Shown here piece after piece: positions 15,158 through 23,180 of a DNA stretch of 35,076 nucleotides. The position numbers and the translations under genes were made by a program. The stretch's first letter is position 1. Each line of letters opens with the position of its first letter. The notes under the pieces were generated by a model. It saw nothing but the letters and a program-made list of their open reading frames with translations. It ran no database searches and was not told the DNA's origin. This DNA is from Thermotogaceae bacterium (GTDB lineage Bacteria; Thermotogota; Thermotogae; Thermotogales; Thermotogaceae): positions 1 through 35,076 of the forward strand of contig WGAO01000003.1 of NCBI GenBank assembly GCA_015489065.1. The letters are read 5' to 3'.

Positions 15158-16752
15158 CAGTTTGCGTAGATTTTGTAATCCACATCACTGAATATTCCAT
15201 CTAACCATTCATAGCGCTTAAGTTTTTCTTCATCTATATTTCCACTTTTGAACATTCCATAAAGATCCAGAAATCTTCTTATATGAGACTTAACCCTGTT
15301 GACGGCGTAGTTCACGCTCGTTCCAGTCGTTATTATAAACGCCCAATCGCTCGATTGAAGTAGAAGAAGCTCCCTAGCCATTTGTTTTGCCATTCTGACC
15401 TGGAGTTCATTGGATTCATCTACGCTTTTGGCAACCTCTCTCATCTTTTCTTCAAGCTCATGCTGATGTGGGTATATCCAATCAGTTTTGCCATTTAGCC
15501 AAACTTCGTTGTAACCGTTTGCTCCCCAGCTTGATGCTGCTGGAGTGACTATTTGAACCACTTCGAGTCTGTCGACCATTTCTCCAGCAGTTGCAGCCCT
15601 TAGATATCTGCTTTTTGAAATCATCCTGAAGAATTCTTCCAAGAAGAATATCCCTTCATACCACCAGTGTCCAAAGAGTTCTGCGTCAAAAGGTGCCACT
15701 ATTACCGGCTCAACGCCTCCGAATAGGGCATTCAAGTTCCTCGCCTGAGCCTCTTTTTTAGATAGAAAATCTTTGGCATGCTCTTTAACAGCAGTTAGAG
15801 CTTCATCTATGTCATAGAGCTCCTTCTCAGAAAGTGGAGTCCTTTTAGAGGTTATTTTATGATACTTTATTCCGGTGTTTATTCTGACTCCGGATTTATC
15901 GATATATGGTCTTATATAGTCATATTCTCTGTCGAATCCTATATCCCTGTAAAATTCTCTATATCTCCCGTCTCCAGGATATCCGACATCTGCACTCCAA
16001 ACCTGTTCACTTGATTCCGGATCTCTAGCGAATACAAATACACCACTTGGCGTAACCACAGGTCTGTAAACACCGTATTTTGGCCTCTCGTCGGCATACC
16101 AGAAACCGTGTGAATCGACAAAGAAATATTCAATCCCGTTGTCTGCTAGAATTTTGTCAAGTCCCGGATAGTAAGCGCATTCTGCGAGCCATATTCCTCT
16201 AGGACTTCTTCCCATGTGTTTCTTGTATGTGTCAACTCCTATTTTTACCTGAGCTTTTACAGAATATGGGTGTATTTCCATTAGAGGAAGATATCCGTGA
16301 GTTGCGTTGCATGTTAGGACATCCAATTTTCCCTTATTCATGTATTCTTTGAAACCCTCTAAAAGATTTCCACCATAAGATTTGAATATCCCAAATATTT
16401 CGTTGAAGTCATTTAAATAGTATTTTGCCATTTTGTGCTTTTTTGGATCTTCTGTCGATGTTCTTTCGACCTCTTTCTCTGCAAGATCTATCAATTTTGA
16501 CATGTGTCTTTCGAACTTTTTCATGAGATCTTCGGATGTGAGCATTTCCATAAGAGGAGGGGTTATAGACATCGTCAATTTGAAATTAACCCCATCTTTT
16601 TCAAGCCTTTTGAACATTCTCAAAAGCGGTATGTAAGTCTCTATCATTGCTTCAAAGAGCCATCTCTCTTCGAGAAATTCCTCGTATTCTGGATGCCTCA
16701 CATATGGCAGATGTGCATGGAGTACTAGGACGATATTTCCACTTTTCATCAT
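15157..16752 (-). CDS. GH57 1,4-alpha-glucan branching enzyme
   Basis: 531-aa glycoside hydrolase family 57 protein. HAHLPYVRHP starts the (beta/alpha)7 barrel (about 12-21). GIWLAECAY contains the catalytic nucleophile Glu (about 191), and APFDAELFGHWWYEG contains the acid Asp (about 356). The C-terminal helical part has the Trp-rich SSWGANGYNEVWLNG typical of branching enzymes. It creates alpha-1,6 branches in storage glucan in the cytosol. Length and motifs match T. maritima and Thermococcus branching enzymes rather than GH57 amylases. ATG 16752 overlaps the stop of the DUF4912 gene (ATGA). An in-frame ATG follows directly. Confidence 0.93.
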   Translation of the reverse strand: MMKSGNIVLVLHAHLPYVRHPEYEEFLEERWLFEAMIETYIPLLRMFKRLEKDGVNFKLTMSITPPLMEMLTSEDLMKKFERHMSKLIDLAEKEVERTSTEDPKKHKMAKYYLNDFNEIFGIFKSYGGNLLEGFKEYMNKGKLDVLTCNATHGYLPLMEIHPYSVKAQVKIGVDTYKKHMGRSPRGIWLAECAYYPGLDKILADNGIEYFFVDSHGFWYADERPKYGVYRPVVTPSGVFVFARDPESSEQVWSADVGYPGDGRYREFYRDIGFDREYDYIRPYIDKSGVRINTGIKYHKITSKRTPLSEKELYDIDEALTAVKEHAKDFLSKKEAQARNLNALFGGVEPVIVAPFDAELFGHWWYEGIFFLEEFFRMISKSRYLRAATAGEMVDRLEVVQIVTPAASSWGANGYNEVWLNGKTDWIYPHQHELEEKMREVAKSVDESNELQVRMAKQMARELLLLQSSDWAFIITTGTSVNYAVNRVKSHIRRFLDLYGMFKSGNIDEEKLKRYEWLDGIFSDVDYKIYAN

Positions 16753-17540
16753 TTACCACCCTTCCCGAGTCCACTTCTCACCTTCTCCCATATGAAAGCT
16801 CCTCCGCCGGATGGTGAGACATTCTGAAGTATTCCAACTCCAGAGGATCCAACCATTTTCTCGATAGGTCTGACATAAGGTTCTCCGCCGGGTTTGACCC
16901 TCTTTTCTTTTGTTCTCAGGTCAAGCCACCTTTCTCTCTTTGAATCTGACGGATGATTTCTCGGAGCGCTACAAACATTCGATCTCATTAGAGGAACAAA
17001 TTTACCATCCGGTCCTTTATAACCAAGCTCTAATATGTAAGAAGCTCCGGGAAGGGGAACGTTGAAGTAATAATTTCTTGTGAATCGAACATCAACACCA
17101 AATTCGAATGTTCTGTGAGCATTTGTGCCATCGAATATTATGTATGTCACATCATATAGCCTCAGGACTATTTCATATCCAAGTCCGAGGGATTCTATCT
17201 TTCTAATAGTTTCGGGTGAAAAGTCCCAGTAGGCATGAAGCCAGTTGGGATTTACTGGCATAAGAACGAGCTTGTCTTTTCCATAGCTTTTTGGGAGATC
17301 CTCTTCGTAGTTGGAAGTCTTTCCCTGAATTTCTTGATTTTCAATATGACTCGTTGGATTTGTCGTTTCTTCCTTGGTCTGAGCTATTCTCCTTTCTATC
17401 TCTTGACGTATAGCTTTCAATATGTCTCTCTTTTTCATTCTCTTTTTTAACCTGATCCCTAATTCTTTCGCCTTTTTTCGAAGCTCTTGTATGGTTGGAG
17501 TCGAGTCCAGCCATTCTAAAAGATCTTCGTAAACGAGCAT
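16749..17540 (-). CDS. DUF4912-domain protein with N-terminal Rho-N/SAP-like region
   Basis: 263 aa. Residues about 1-50 (LLEWLDSTPTIQELRKKAKELGI...KKRDILKAIRQEI) form a basic helical region resembling Rho N-terminal or SAP domains. A polar linker leads to a DUF4912-like domain (about 85-190: LVLMPVNPNWLHAYWDFSPETI...YYFNVPLPGASYILELGYKGPDGKF). The C-terminus is Gly/Ser-rich. DUF4912 looks like a beta-sandwich with carbohydrate-binding character, and the gene is coupled to the GH57 branching enzyme by a 4-nt overlap, so a role in glycogen metabolism is a fair inference. ATG 17540 follows GGGAGGGGAG. Confidence 0.85.
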   Translation of the reverse strand: MLVYEDLLEWLDSTPTIQELRKKAKELGIRLKKRMKKRDILKAIRQEIERRIAQTKEETTNPTSHIENQEIQGKTSNYEEDLPKSYGKDKLVLMPVNPNWLHAYWDFSPETIRKIESLGLGYEIVLRLYDVTYIIFDGTNAHRTFEFGVDVRFTRNYYFNVPLPGASYILELGYKGPDGKFVPLMRSNVCSAPRNHPSDSKRERWLDLRTKEKRVKPGGEPYVRPIEKMVGSSGVGILQNVSPSGGGAFIWEKVRSGLGKGGK

Positions 17541-17578
17541 TTTCTCCCCTCCCTATGGGTCTATTTCTTTCTGAGGAA

Positions 17579-17606
17579 ATTATATCATGTTATCCAGAGG
17601 TGTAAA
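17579..17606 (-). promoter_or_regulatory. Promoter of the DUF4912-GH57 operon
   Basis: On the minus strand TTTACA (17606-17601), 16 nt, TATAAT (17584-17579) is a near-consensus sigma-70-type promoter. It starts a leader of about 30 nt before the gene. It lies downstream of the permease gene in the same direction, so the two operons may be separate units; I saw no clear terminator between them, only short palindromes near 17640-17665. Confidence 0.75.
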
Positions 17607-17687
17607 CAGTTATAACAAAGAGAATTTGGTATCTTTTTAGGAATATTTCCAGATAATTCTAGAATATAGTATATAATCGCCGAAAAA

Positions 17688-18959
17688 TCAGTACCTAATG
17701 TAAACATAGACAGAAGCTGTTAGTATGGAAAGAACCACTACCGATAAACCAACGATCGAGAATTTCCAGAACTTTATCTTTTTTCCGTTTTGAGAGAGTA
17801 TCTGAAGGGCTACTACATTAGCGGACGCTCCTATCGGTGTTCCGTTTCCACCAAGGCAGGCTCCGAGGGCGAGTGACCACCACAGTGGATTGAGATCAGA
17901 AAAAGTTTTTGGATCTATTTCTTTAAGATGGTTTATGACATGAACCATCGTAGCGGTGTATGGAATGTTGTCAACAAACGCTGATAAGCTTGCAGAAAAC
18001 GATATCAGTATCATTTCGAACTTTTTCAGGCTGCTGCCTGCTAGATCCACCATGAAGTAAGCCATTTTTTCTAATATTCCCGTCTCTTCTAGTGCTCCCG
18101 TTATTATGAACAATGCGACGAAAAAGAAGATAGTTTCCCAATCTACTTCTCTAAGGAACTCTTCAAGTTGATCTTTTTCTATGACTAGAACCGACAAAAA
18201 GCCCATCATCAGTGCTATTGAAGAACCTGATATGTTGAGTTTGTGCTGGAGCAGGAAGAGAACAATTGTAGTTCCTAAGAGAATTTCTCCCATGAAAAGC
18301 TTGGGATTTTTCTCTTCACGAAACATATCATCTCTTATAACACTTTTAAGGTCGATTGAGAGTTCTTTCCTGTAGATAAACATCAAGAAAATGTCAACTA
18401 TTAGAAATATTGTAAAGGACGCCGGCGCGAGATTTACTAGAAAATCGGAGAATGACAAATGCGCATTCGTACCTATTATTATATTTGGAGGATCACCTAT
18501 GAGTGTGGCGGTCCCGCCTATATTCGATGCAAATACTTCACCAAGGACAAATGGGCTTGGATCTATTCCTATAACATCAGTTACAGCCAGAGTCATCGGG
18601 ATGAATATTAAAATAGTTGTGACATTATCTATGAATGCAGATACAACAGCAACTATCGCGGTAAGTATAAAAAATAGCATTTTTGGACTTCCTCTTGATA
18701 TCTTTAAACCTTTGATACCTAAGTATTGGAAAAAGCCTGTTCTTTTCATAGCTGCCACAAAGAGCATCATGCCTATTAGGAGGAAAACTGTATCAAAATC
18801 CACATATCTTATGTAAACTTCATGAGGGTTCTCAAATATTTGAAGGAATATTAAAGCAGCTGCACCTATCATCGATGCTATTGTTCTATGGATTTTCTCA
18901 GATATTATGAATATATAAACGGTAAAGAATATAGTAACAGTAACGAAAATATCGTACAT
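17688..18959 (-). CDS. SLC13/ArsB-NhaD-type ion transporter
   Basis: 423-aa membrane protein of the ion-transporter superfamily with 10-11 predicted helices and two inverted halves. The hallmark re-entrant motifs are SAFIDNVTTILIFIP and GGTATLIGDPPNIIIG in the first half, and SAFVDNIPYTATMV and GGNGTPIGASANVV in the second. These resemble ArsB/NhaD/YbiR-type permeases more than dicarboxylate carriers, but substrate (arsenite, Na+/H+, anion) cannot be fixed and no arsR/arsC genes are nearby. ATG 18959 has GGGGGG upstream and lies 19 nt after the PflX-type gene, in the same operon direction. Confidence 0.88.
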   Translation of the reverse strand: MYDIFVTVTIFFTVYIFIISEKIHRTIASMIGAAALIFLQIFENPHEVYIRYVDFDTVFLLIGMMLFVAAMKRTGFFQYLGIKGLKISRGSPKMLFFILTAIVAVVSAFIDNVTTILIFIPMTLAVTDVIGIDPSPFVLGEVFASNIGGTATLIGDPPNIIIGTNAHLSFSDFLVNLAPASFTIFLIVDIFLMFIYRKELSIDLKSVIRDDMFREEKNPKLFMGEILLGTTIVLFLLQHKLNISGSSIALMMGFLSVLVIEKDQLEEFLREVDWETIFFFVALFIITGALEETGILEKMAYFMVDLAGSSLKKFEMILISFSASLSAFVDNIPYTATMVHVINHLKEIDPKTFSDLNPLWWSLALGACLGGNGTPIGASANVVALQILSQNGKKIKFWKFSIVGLSVVVLSILTASVYVYIRY

Positions 18960-18978
18960 GTTAAACCCCCCAAGAATT

Positions 18979-19884
18979 TCAGAGTTTTGATCTTAAGAGA
19001 TCGTATATGGACTTGACAGATCTTGTAGGAACTACTTGAGGTTCATCGGTTTGAACCCATCCTTTCAACCCCAAATTTTCTGCGTGTTCAACTATTTCAT
19101 TATATTCTTCTTCCGTAATCTTCCTTGATATTTCAGGATATTCCTTTGCTCTAAAAACAGGCATGTATTGCCTCATTATAGAAACGGGAACATCTTTTGA
19201 TAGTTCGTATGCTATGAAATCAAGCGCCTTCTTATGATCTGTTATCTTATTCGGAAAGACAAGTATTCTTATTATCATTCCTTTTCTTCCGTTGAAAGCT
19301 CCTACTTGACGGAACATTTCCTTAAGAGCTTTTTTTGCAACGCTCCAATAATCTGGAACCTTGGAATATCTCATTCCGACTTCATCCTCGACATATCTTA
19401 TATCGGCTAGATATATGTCTATCAAACCATCTAGTAACTTCAATGATTCAACCGATTCATAACTCGAAGTATTCCAAACCAAGGGAATACTGAGCCCTTT
19501 TTTGAAAGCGATGTCAAGGGATTTGATCACATGAGGAAGGTATTGCGATGCTGTCACCAAGTTTATATTCTCAGCACCGGCTTTCTGAAGTTCTAACATT
19601 ACAGTGGCGAGTTCTTCCTCTGATAGATTCACACCTCTCATGTGTTGGGAGAAGCCGAAATTCTGGCAGTAAACACACTTCATCGGGCATCCTGAAAAGA
19701 AGATTATCCCAGATCCACCTTTTCCAGATATTGGAGGTTCCTCCCCAAAGTGCAAAAGAGCGTTCGATATCTTTACATTCCATTCTGCTCCACAAATCCC
19801 TCTATGTTTTGATCTATCAACTTTGCATTTCCTTGGACATATATCACAAGAATGGAGGCGGTTATAAAGATTTCCTATTTCAAT
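18979..19884 (-). CDS. PflX-type (COG1313) radical SAM protein with non-canonical start
   Basis: Radical SAM protein of the uncharacterised PflX/COG1313 family. The cluster motif GCPMKCVYCQN is about residues 65-75, preceded by LLHFGEEPPISGKGGSG, and followed by ENINLVTASQYLP and DIYLADIRY. Homologues also carry an N-terminal Cys cluster, visible here as CDICPRKCKVDRSKHRGICG (about 13-32). That region is in frame but has no ATG, GTG or TTG upstream; the first usual start, TTG 19755, would delete the cluster and lacks a ribosome site. Candidate starts are ATT 19884, ATA 19878 or ACG 19890, after GAGGTGA near 19896-19902. The start given is therefore tentative. It overlaps the murA stop by about 5 nt. 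The substrate is unknown. Confidence 0.82.
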   Translation of the reverse strand: MEIGNLYNRLHSCDICPRKCKVDRSKHRGICGAEWNVKISNALLHFGEEPPISGKGGSGIIFFSGCPMKCVYCQNFGFSQHMRGVNLSEEELATVMLELQKAGAENINLVTASQYLPHVIKSLDIAFKKGLSIPLVWNTSSYESVESLKLLDGLIDIYLADIRYVEDEVGMRYSKVPDYWSVAKKALKEMFRQVGAFNGRKGMIIRILVFPNKITDHKKALDFIAYELSKDVPVSIMRQYMPVFRAKEYPEISRKITEEEYNEIVEHAENLGLKGWVQTDEPQVVPTRSVKSIYDLLRSKL

Positions 19885-21151
19885 CCACGTATTCGTTCAC
19901 CTCGATGTACTCGATCCTTCCACCAAGATTTTTGAATTTCTCGATGATATTTTCATATCCCCTGAATATGTGTTCAACATGATGTATCTCACTCGATCCT
20001 TCTGCCATGAAGGCAGCTATAACCAATGCTGCAGTTGCTCTGAGATCTGTTCCGTTCACAGGAGCTCCAGATAGCTTTTCGACGCCGTCTATTATCGCTA
20101 CTGAATCGGATAGCTCTATCTTCGCTCCCATCCTTCTAAGTTCATCAACATGAAGAAATCTTGAGTGAAATACATTCTCTCTTATATGAGATGTTCCGCG
20201 TGATATGCTCAAAAACGCCATCATTTGAGGTTGGAGATCGGTGGGAAATCCAGGATAAGGTGCAACATCTATGTTCAATGGACTAGGTCTTTCATCCATA
20301 GATATCTCGACAATATTCTCATTGAATTTCAAACTCACTCCGGCTTCTTCCAGAAATTCCCAAAGAGAGTTAAGATGCTCCGGTACCAGATTTTTTATTC
20401 TCCCCTTTCCTTGGGTAGCGGCTATCGCTATAGCGTATGTTCCAGCTTCTATTCTATCCGGAATGATCGTGTGTTGAGCTTTCTTTGATTTGACACCTCC
20501 TTTTATCCTTATAATGCTTGTTCCAGCTCCCTCTATTTCAACTCCAAGCTCCTTTAGGAATTCCTGAAGATCAATTATCTCTGGTTCCATTGCTGCGTTC
20601 TCTATCACCGTATCTATTCCATCGAGAACAGAGGCTGTAGTCATCAGATGTTCTGTAGCTCCGACACTTGGTTTTGGAAGAGTTATCCTTGCACTCTTCA
20701 CATTTTTCTTTTTTGCTATCACAAAACCATGTTCTATTTCTATTTCAAACCCCATTTTCTCAAGACCGCTTATGTGGAAATCAACTGGCCTGACGCCTAT
20801 AGAGCATCCGCCTGGAAGAGCTACTTTGGCAGTTCCGTATTTTGCAACAAGCGGTCCGAGAACATTAAACGAAGCTCTCATTTTTCTGACGAGCTCATAT
20901 GGAACATCTGTGTTTGGAGAAGCAGCGGGGGATATCTCTACTGTTCCTCTGTTAAATGAAACTTCCATCCCAACAGATCTCAGGATATCTATCATGGTTC
21001 TGACATCCAAAAGATCAGGAACATTTTTAATGACGACTTTAGAATCCGAGATTATAGAAGCGGCAAGCACTGGCAACGACGCATTCTTCGCCCCTGAGAT
21101 CTCAACATCGCCTTCAAGACTCACAGGACCATCTATTTTGAAATATCCCAA
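19880..21151 (-). CDS. murA: UDP-N-acetylglucosamine 1-carboxyvinyltransferase
   Basis: MurA transfers enolpyruvate from PEP to UDP-GlcNAc, the first committed step of peptidoglycan synthesis. The 423-aa length is normal. Lys22-Asn23 (SGAKNASLPVLAA), the mobile loop PGGCSIGVRPVDFHI with catalytic Cys116, and PDRIEAGTY, PGFPTDLQPQ and NGTDLRATAALVIA are all present. Cys rather than Asp at the loop predicts fosfomycin sensitivity of the enzyme. TTG 21151 is used: AGAGGTGA ends 6 nt upstream, and the peptide (MGYFKIDGPVSL) matches the family start. An ATG 5 nt earlier is out of frame. It follows the GGDEF-like gene by 1 nt. Confidence 0.97.
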   Translation of the reverse strand: MGYFKIDGPVSLEGDVEISGAKNASLPVLAASIISDSKVVIKNVPDLLDVRTMIDILRSVGMEVSFNRGTVEISPAASPNTDVPYELVRKMRASFNVLGPLVAKYGTAKVALPGGCSIGVRPVDFHISGLEKMGFEIEIEHGFVIAKKKNVKSARITLPKPSVGATEHLMTTASVLDGIDTVIENAAMEPEIIDLQEFLKELGVEIEGAGTSIIRIKGGVKSKKAQHTIIPDRIEAGTYAIAIAATQGKGRIKNLVPEHLNSLWEFLEEAGVSLKFNENIVEISMDERPSPLNIDVAPYPGFPTDLQPQMMAFLSISRGTSHIRENVFHSRFLHVDELRRMGAKIELSDSVAIIDGVEKLSGAPVNGTDLRATAALVIAAFMAEGSSEIHHVEHIFRGYENIIEKFKNLGGRIEYIEVNEYVD

Positions 21152-21152
21152 T

Positions 21153-21740
21153 TCATTTCACCTCTTCGAATGATTCTTCTAAGAGCTTGTCCAAATCCTC
21201 TCCATCATCTGGATATACCTTGAGAGATATCTTTACCTCTATTTCATCTCCCATCTGGGTCTTTATCATATCCTCTACCCTTTCTTTCACTCTCTCGGCG
21301 TTTTCCTTGTTTACATCGGTGAGGAGAATAATGAATGTATCTTCAGAATACCTTCCTATACTGTCAAGAGGCACCCTGACAGAGTCTCTGAGTATCTTTC
21401 CAAGAAGTACCAGATTACTCTCTCTCTCAAGTGGAAGAAGATCTTCCAAATTGGATATTCTGACGGTTAATATTCCATAGCTCAGTCCTTCTTCAAACGC
21501 TTTCTCGTGATAATAAGATATGAGCTTCAGTATATGATCTTTTGAGTAAACTCTTGTTAGTGGATCTATGATCCTCTTTGTGCCTATATCTTTTACGAAG
21601 CTATCGAACAATTCAAATTGTCTTTTAACGAGTTCGTTGTATTCCTGAAGCATACTTTCCATTTCTTTTTCTCTCTGTCTGCAGCTTTCTAAAAGTTCTT
21701 CAAGTTCTTTTATCTTGTCAAGCAGCTCTTTTTCTCCCAT
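21153..21740 (-). CDS. Coiled-coil protein with degenerate GGDEF-like domain
   Basis: 195 aa. Residues 1-45 form a charged coiled coil. Residues about 55-185 resemble a GGDEF domain: DPLTRVYSKDHIL matches the DPLTGLYNRRYL start, and GRYSEDTFIILL occupies the place of GRYGGDEF. The GGDEF signature is thus SEDTF, so diguanylate cyclase activity is unlikely; the domain may bind nucleotide or act as a scaffold. No signal peptide or membrane helix. ATG 21740 has GGAGGTGAT upstream. It is directly upstream of murA (1 nt gap), which could link it to cell-wall synthesis, but this is inference. Confidence 0.8.
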   Translation of the reverse strand: MGEKELLDKIKELEELLESCRQREKEMESMLQEYNELVKRQFELFDSFVKDIGTKRIIDPLTRVYSKDHILKLISYYHEKAFEEGLSYGILTVRISNLEDLLPLERESNLVLLGKILRDSVRVPLDSIGRYSEDTFIILLTDVNKENAERVKERVEDMIKTQMGDEIEVKISLKVYPDDGEDLDKLLEESFEEVK

Positions 21741-21757
21741 GTTATCACCTCCTTGAG

Positions 21758-21771
21758 TTATGTTAACATAA
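21758..21771. promoter_or_regulatory. Perfect 14-bp palindrome between divergent operons
   Basis: TTATGTTAACATAA is a perfect inverted repeat in the 47-nt gap between the GGDEF-murA operon and the NusG II-Gx-maf-radC operon. A minus-strand promoter TTTACC-16 nt-TAACAT would use it as its -10. It is a candidate operator for both directions, but part of the symmetry may simply come from overlapping promoter elements. Confidence 0.4.
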
Positions 21772-21787
21772 TATCGGGTGAGGTAAA

Positions 21788-22141
21788 TTGAGGATCCTTC
21801 AACAAAAAGATATTATAATAGTCATCACTGTTATAGCGGTAGCCTTAATACCTATTTTTGTTAAGAAAAGTCAGGCTTTCTCAAACGTAGTACTGGTTGA
21901 AGTTGATGGGAAAGTTGTGATGAGGATAGAAAATCCAGGCAGGTACGATGTCTACAGAAACGGTAAGAGGATAACGACCGTGATTTTTAATGGAAAAGAG
22001 GTCAGGGTGGAAAATTCCACTTGCCGGTTGAAAATATGCGAGAAGATGGGATGGGTAAAACCGGGAGGAGAGATAATCTGCGTTCCAAACCACCTGATAG
22101 TTCGATTCGAAAAGAGCAAGACAGACGCAATGACTTGGTAG
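21788..22141 (+). CDS. NusG domain II-containing exported/anchored protein
   Basis: 117-aa protein: N-terminal membrane anchor or signal (DIIIVITVIAVALIPIFV), then a NusG_II-type domain with the conserved CRLKICEKMGWVKPGGEIICVPNHLIV. Family members are small extracytoplasmic proteins, often next to Gx transporter/heptaprenyl diphosphate synthase component I genes, as here; function is unknown. TTG 21788 follows GGTGAGGT, giving MRILQQKD. Its 3' end overlaps the likely start of the next gene by 7 nt. Confidence 0.85.
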   Translation: MRILQQKDIIIVITVIAVALIPIFVKKSQAFSNVVLVEVDGKVVMRIENPGRYDVYRNGKRITTVIFNGKEVRVENSTCRLKICEKMGWVKPGGEIICVPNHLIVRFEKSKTDAMTW

Positions 22142-22620
22142 AAATATCCTTTCTGGGAATCCTCATATCCCTTGCGAGCGCAATATACGCTTTAGAGAGT
22201 TTCATCCCATTTCCTCTACCTGCTGGAAGATGGGGTTTTTCGAACTCTATAGTCCTGTTTTCTGCAACTATTTCGTTGAAGTCCGCTTTGATTGTATCTG
22301 CTGGGAAAAGTATACTTGGGAGCGTCATCGTGGGCAGAATAATGTCGCCGACATTTTGGATGGGTTTTTTCGGATCGATCGGAGCTGCGCTTGTTGAGAG
22401 GGCTCTTTACAGATTGAGATTTGGATATCTAGGTATGAGCCTTGCAGGTTCGACTGTGAACAATATTCTGCAAATGTTGTTTGGTGCGGTTCTTATAAAG
22501 AGTAAAGGGATCTTCTTTTTACTTCCCATGTTTCTGATAATGGGAAGCATTTCGGCGGTTGCAAATGTGTATATCGCTAAAGCTTATGAGAAGTTCTGGG
22601 AGGTGAGAACAAAAACATGA
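22135..22620 (+). CDS. Gx transporter / heptaprenyl diphosphate synthase component I-like membrane protein
   Basis: Integral membrane protein of the Gx_transp family (annotated in databases as heptaprenyl diphosphate synthase component I, though many members look like ECF-type S components). About five helices; typical motifs are ALESFIPFPLPAGRWGFSNSIVLFSA and GKSILGSVIVGRIMSP. The start is uncertain: TTG 22135 gives 161 aa, the usual size, while the frame is open to 22021 with ATGs at 22036 and 22051. Those upstream residues are polar and overlap the NusG II gene, so I prefer the short form although its ribosome site is weak. The stop overlaps maf (ATGA). Confidence 0.8.
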   Translation: MVEISFLGILISLASAIYALESFIPFPLPAGRWGFSNSIVLFSATISLKSALIVSAGKSILGSVIVGRIMSPTFWMGFFGSIGAALVERALYRLRFGYLGMSLAGSTVNNILQMLFGAVLIKSKGIFFLLPMFLIMGSISAVANVYIAKAYEKFWEVRTKT

Positions 22621-23180
22621 GGATAATATTAGCATCATCATCTCCAAGAAGAGCGGAAATACTCAAGAAAATAGGGATAGATTTTGATGTTATCCCTTCA
22701 AGAATCAATGAAGAATTTGATGAAGGAGACTTTGGAGAGGTGGTGGAAAATCTCGCTAAAAGGAAAGCAAAAGAGGTTTTTGAGAGAACTTTTGATGAGA
22801 GAATAGTTATCGGTGCTGATACTATTGTGGTTCTGAATGGAGAGATATTTGGAAAGCCCAATGGATTTGAAGATGCGAGGAATTTTCTAAAAGCACTCTC
22901 TGGAAAATCCCACGAAGTTTATACGGGTGTTGCATTCGTATGGAACAGCGGAGAATACTCATTTCACGAGAAAACTGTTGTGAAGTTTCGAGAACTCCCA
23001 GATGAGCTCGTGGAGAAATACGTGAGATCTGGTAGCCCAATGGACAAAGCGGGTGGATACGGGATACAAGATCTTGGAGCAGTATTCGTTGAAAAGATAG
23101 AAGGAGATTTCTACAATGTCATGGGACTTCCCATTGGAAAAGTTTGGGAGTTTCTATTCAAAAAGGGTTGGTGGCGATGA
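22617..23180 (+). CDS. maf: Maf family nucleotide pyrophosphatase
   Basis: 187-aa nucleoside triphosphate pyrophosphatase that hydrolyses dTTP/UTP or modified nucleotides to monophosphates, with effects on septation in some bacteria. ASSSPRRAEILKKIG is the N-terminal signature, GADTIVVLNGEIFGKP carries the catalytic Asp, and DKAGGYGIQDLGA is the conserved distal loop. Overlaps the preceding and following genes by 4 nt each (ATGA), so it is tightly coupled with radC; maf-radC adjacency is common in bacteria. Confidence 0.95.
   Translation: MRIILASSSPRRAEILKKIGIDFDVIPSRINEEFDEGDFGEVVENLAKRKAKEVFERTFDERIVIGADTIVVLNGEIFGKPNGFEDARNFLKALSGKSHEVYTGVAFVWNSGEYSFHEKTVVKFRELPDELVEKYVRSGSPMDKAGGYGIQDLGAVFVEKIEGDFYNVMGLPIGKVWEFLFKKGWWR

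Noticed and set aside
17640-17670. Terminator for the permease operon from the small palindromes GGAATATTTCC and ATTCTAGAAT
   Set aside because: Stems are short and AT-rich with no T run placed properly.
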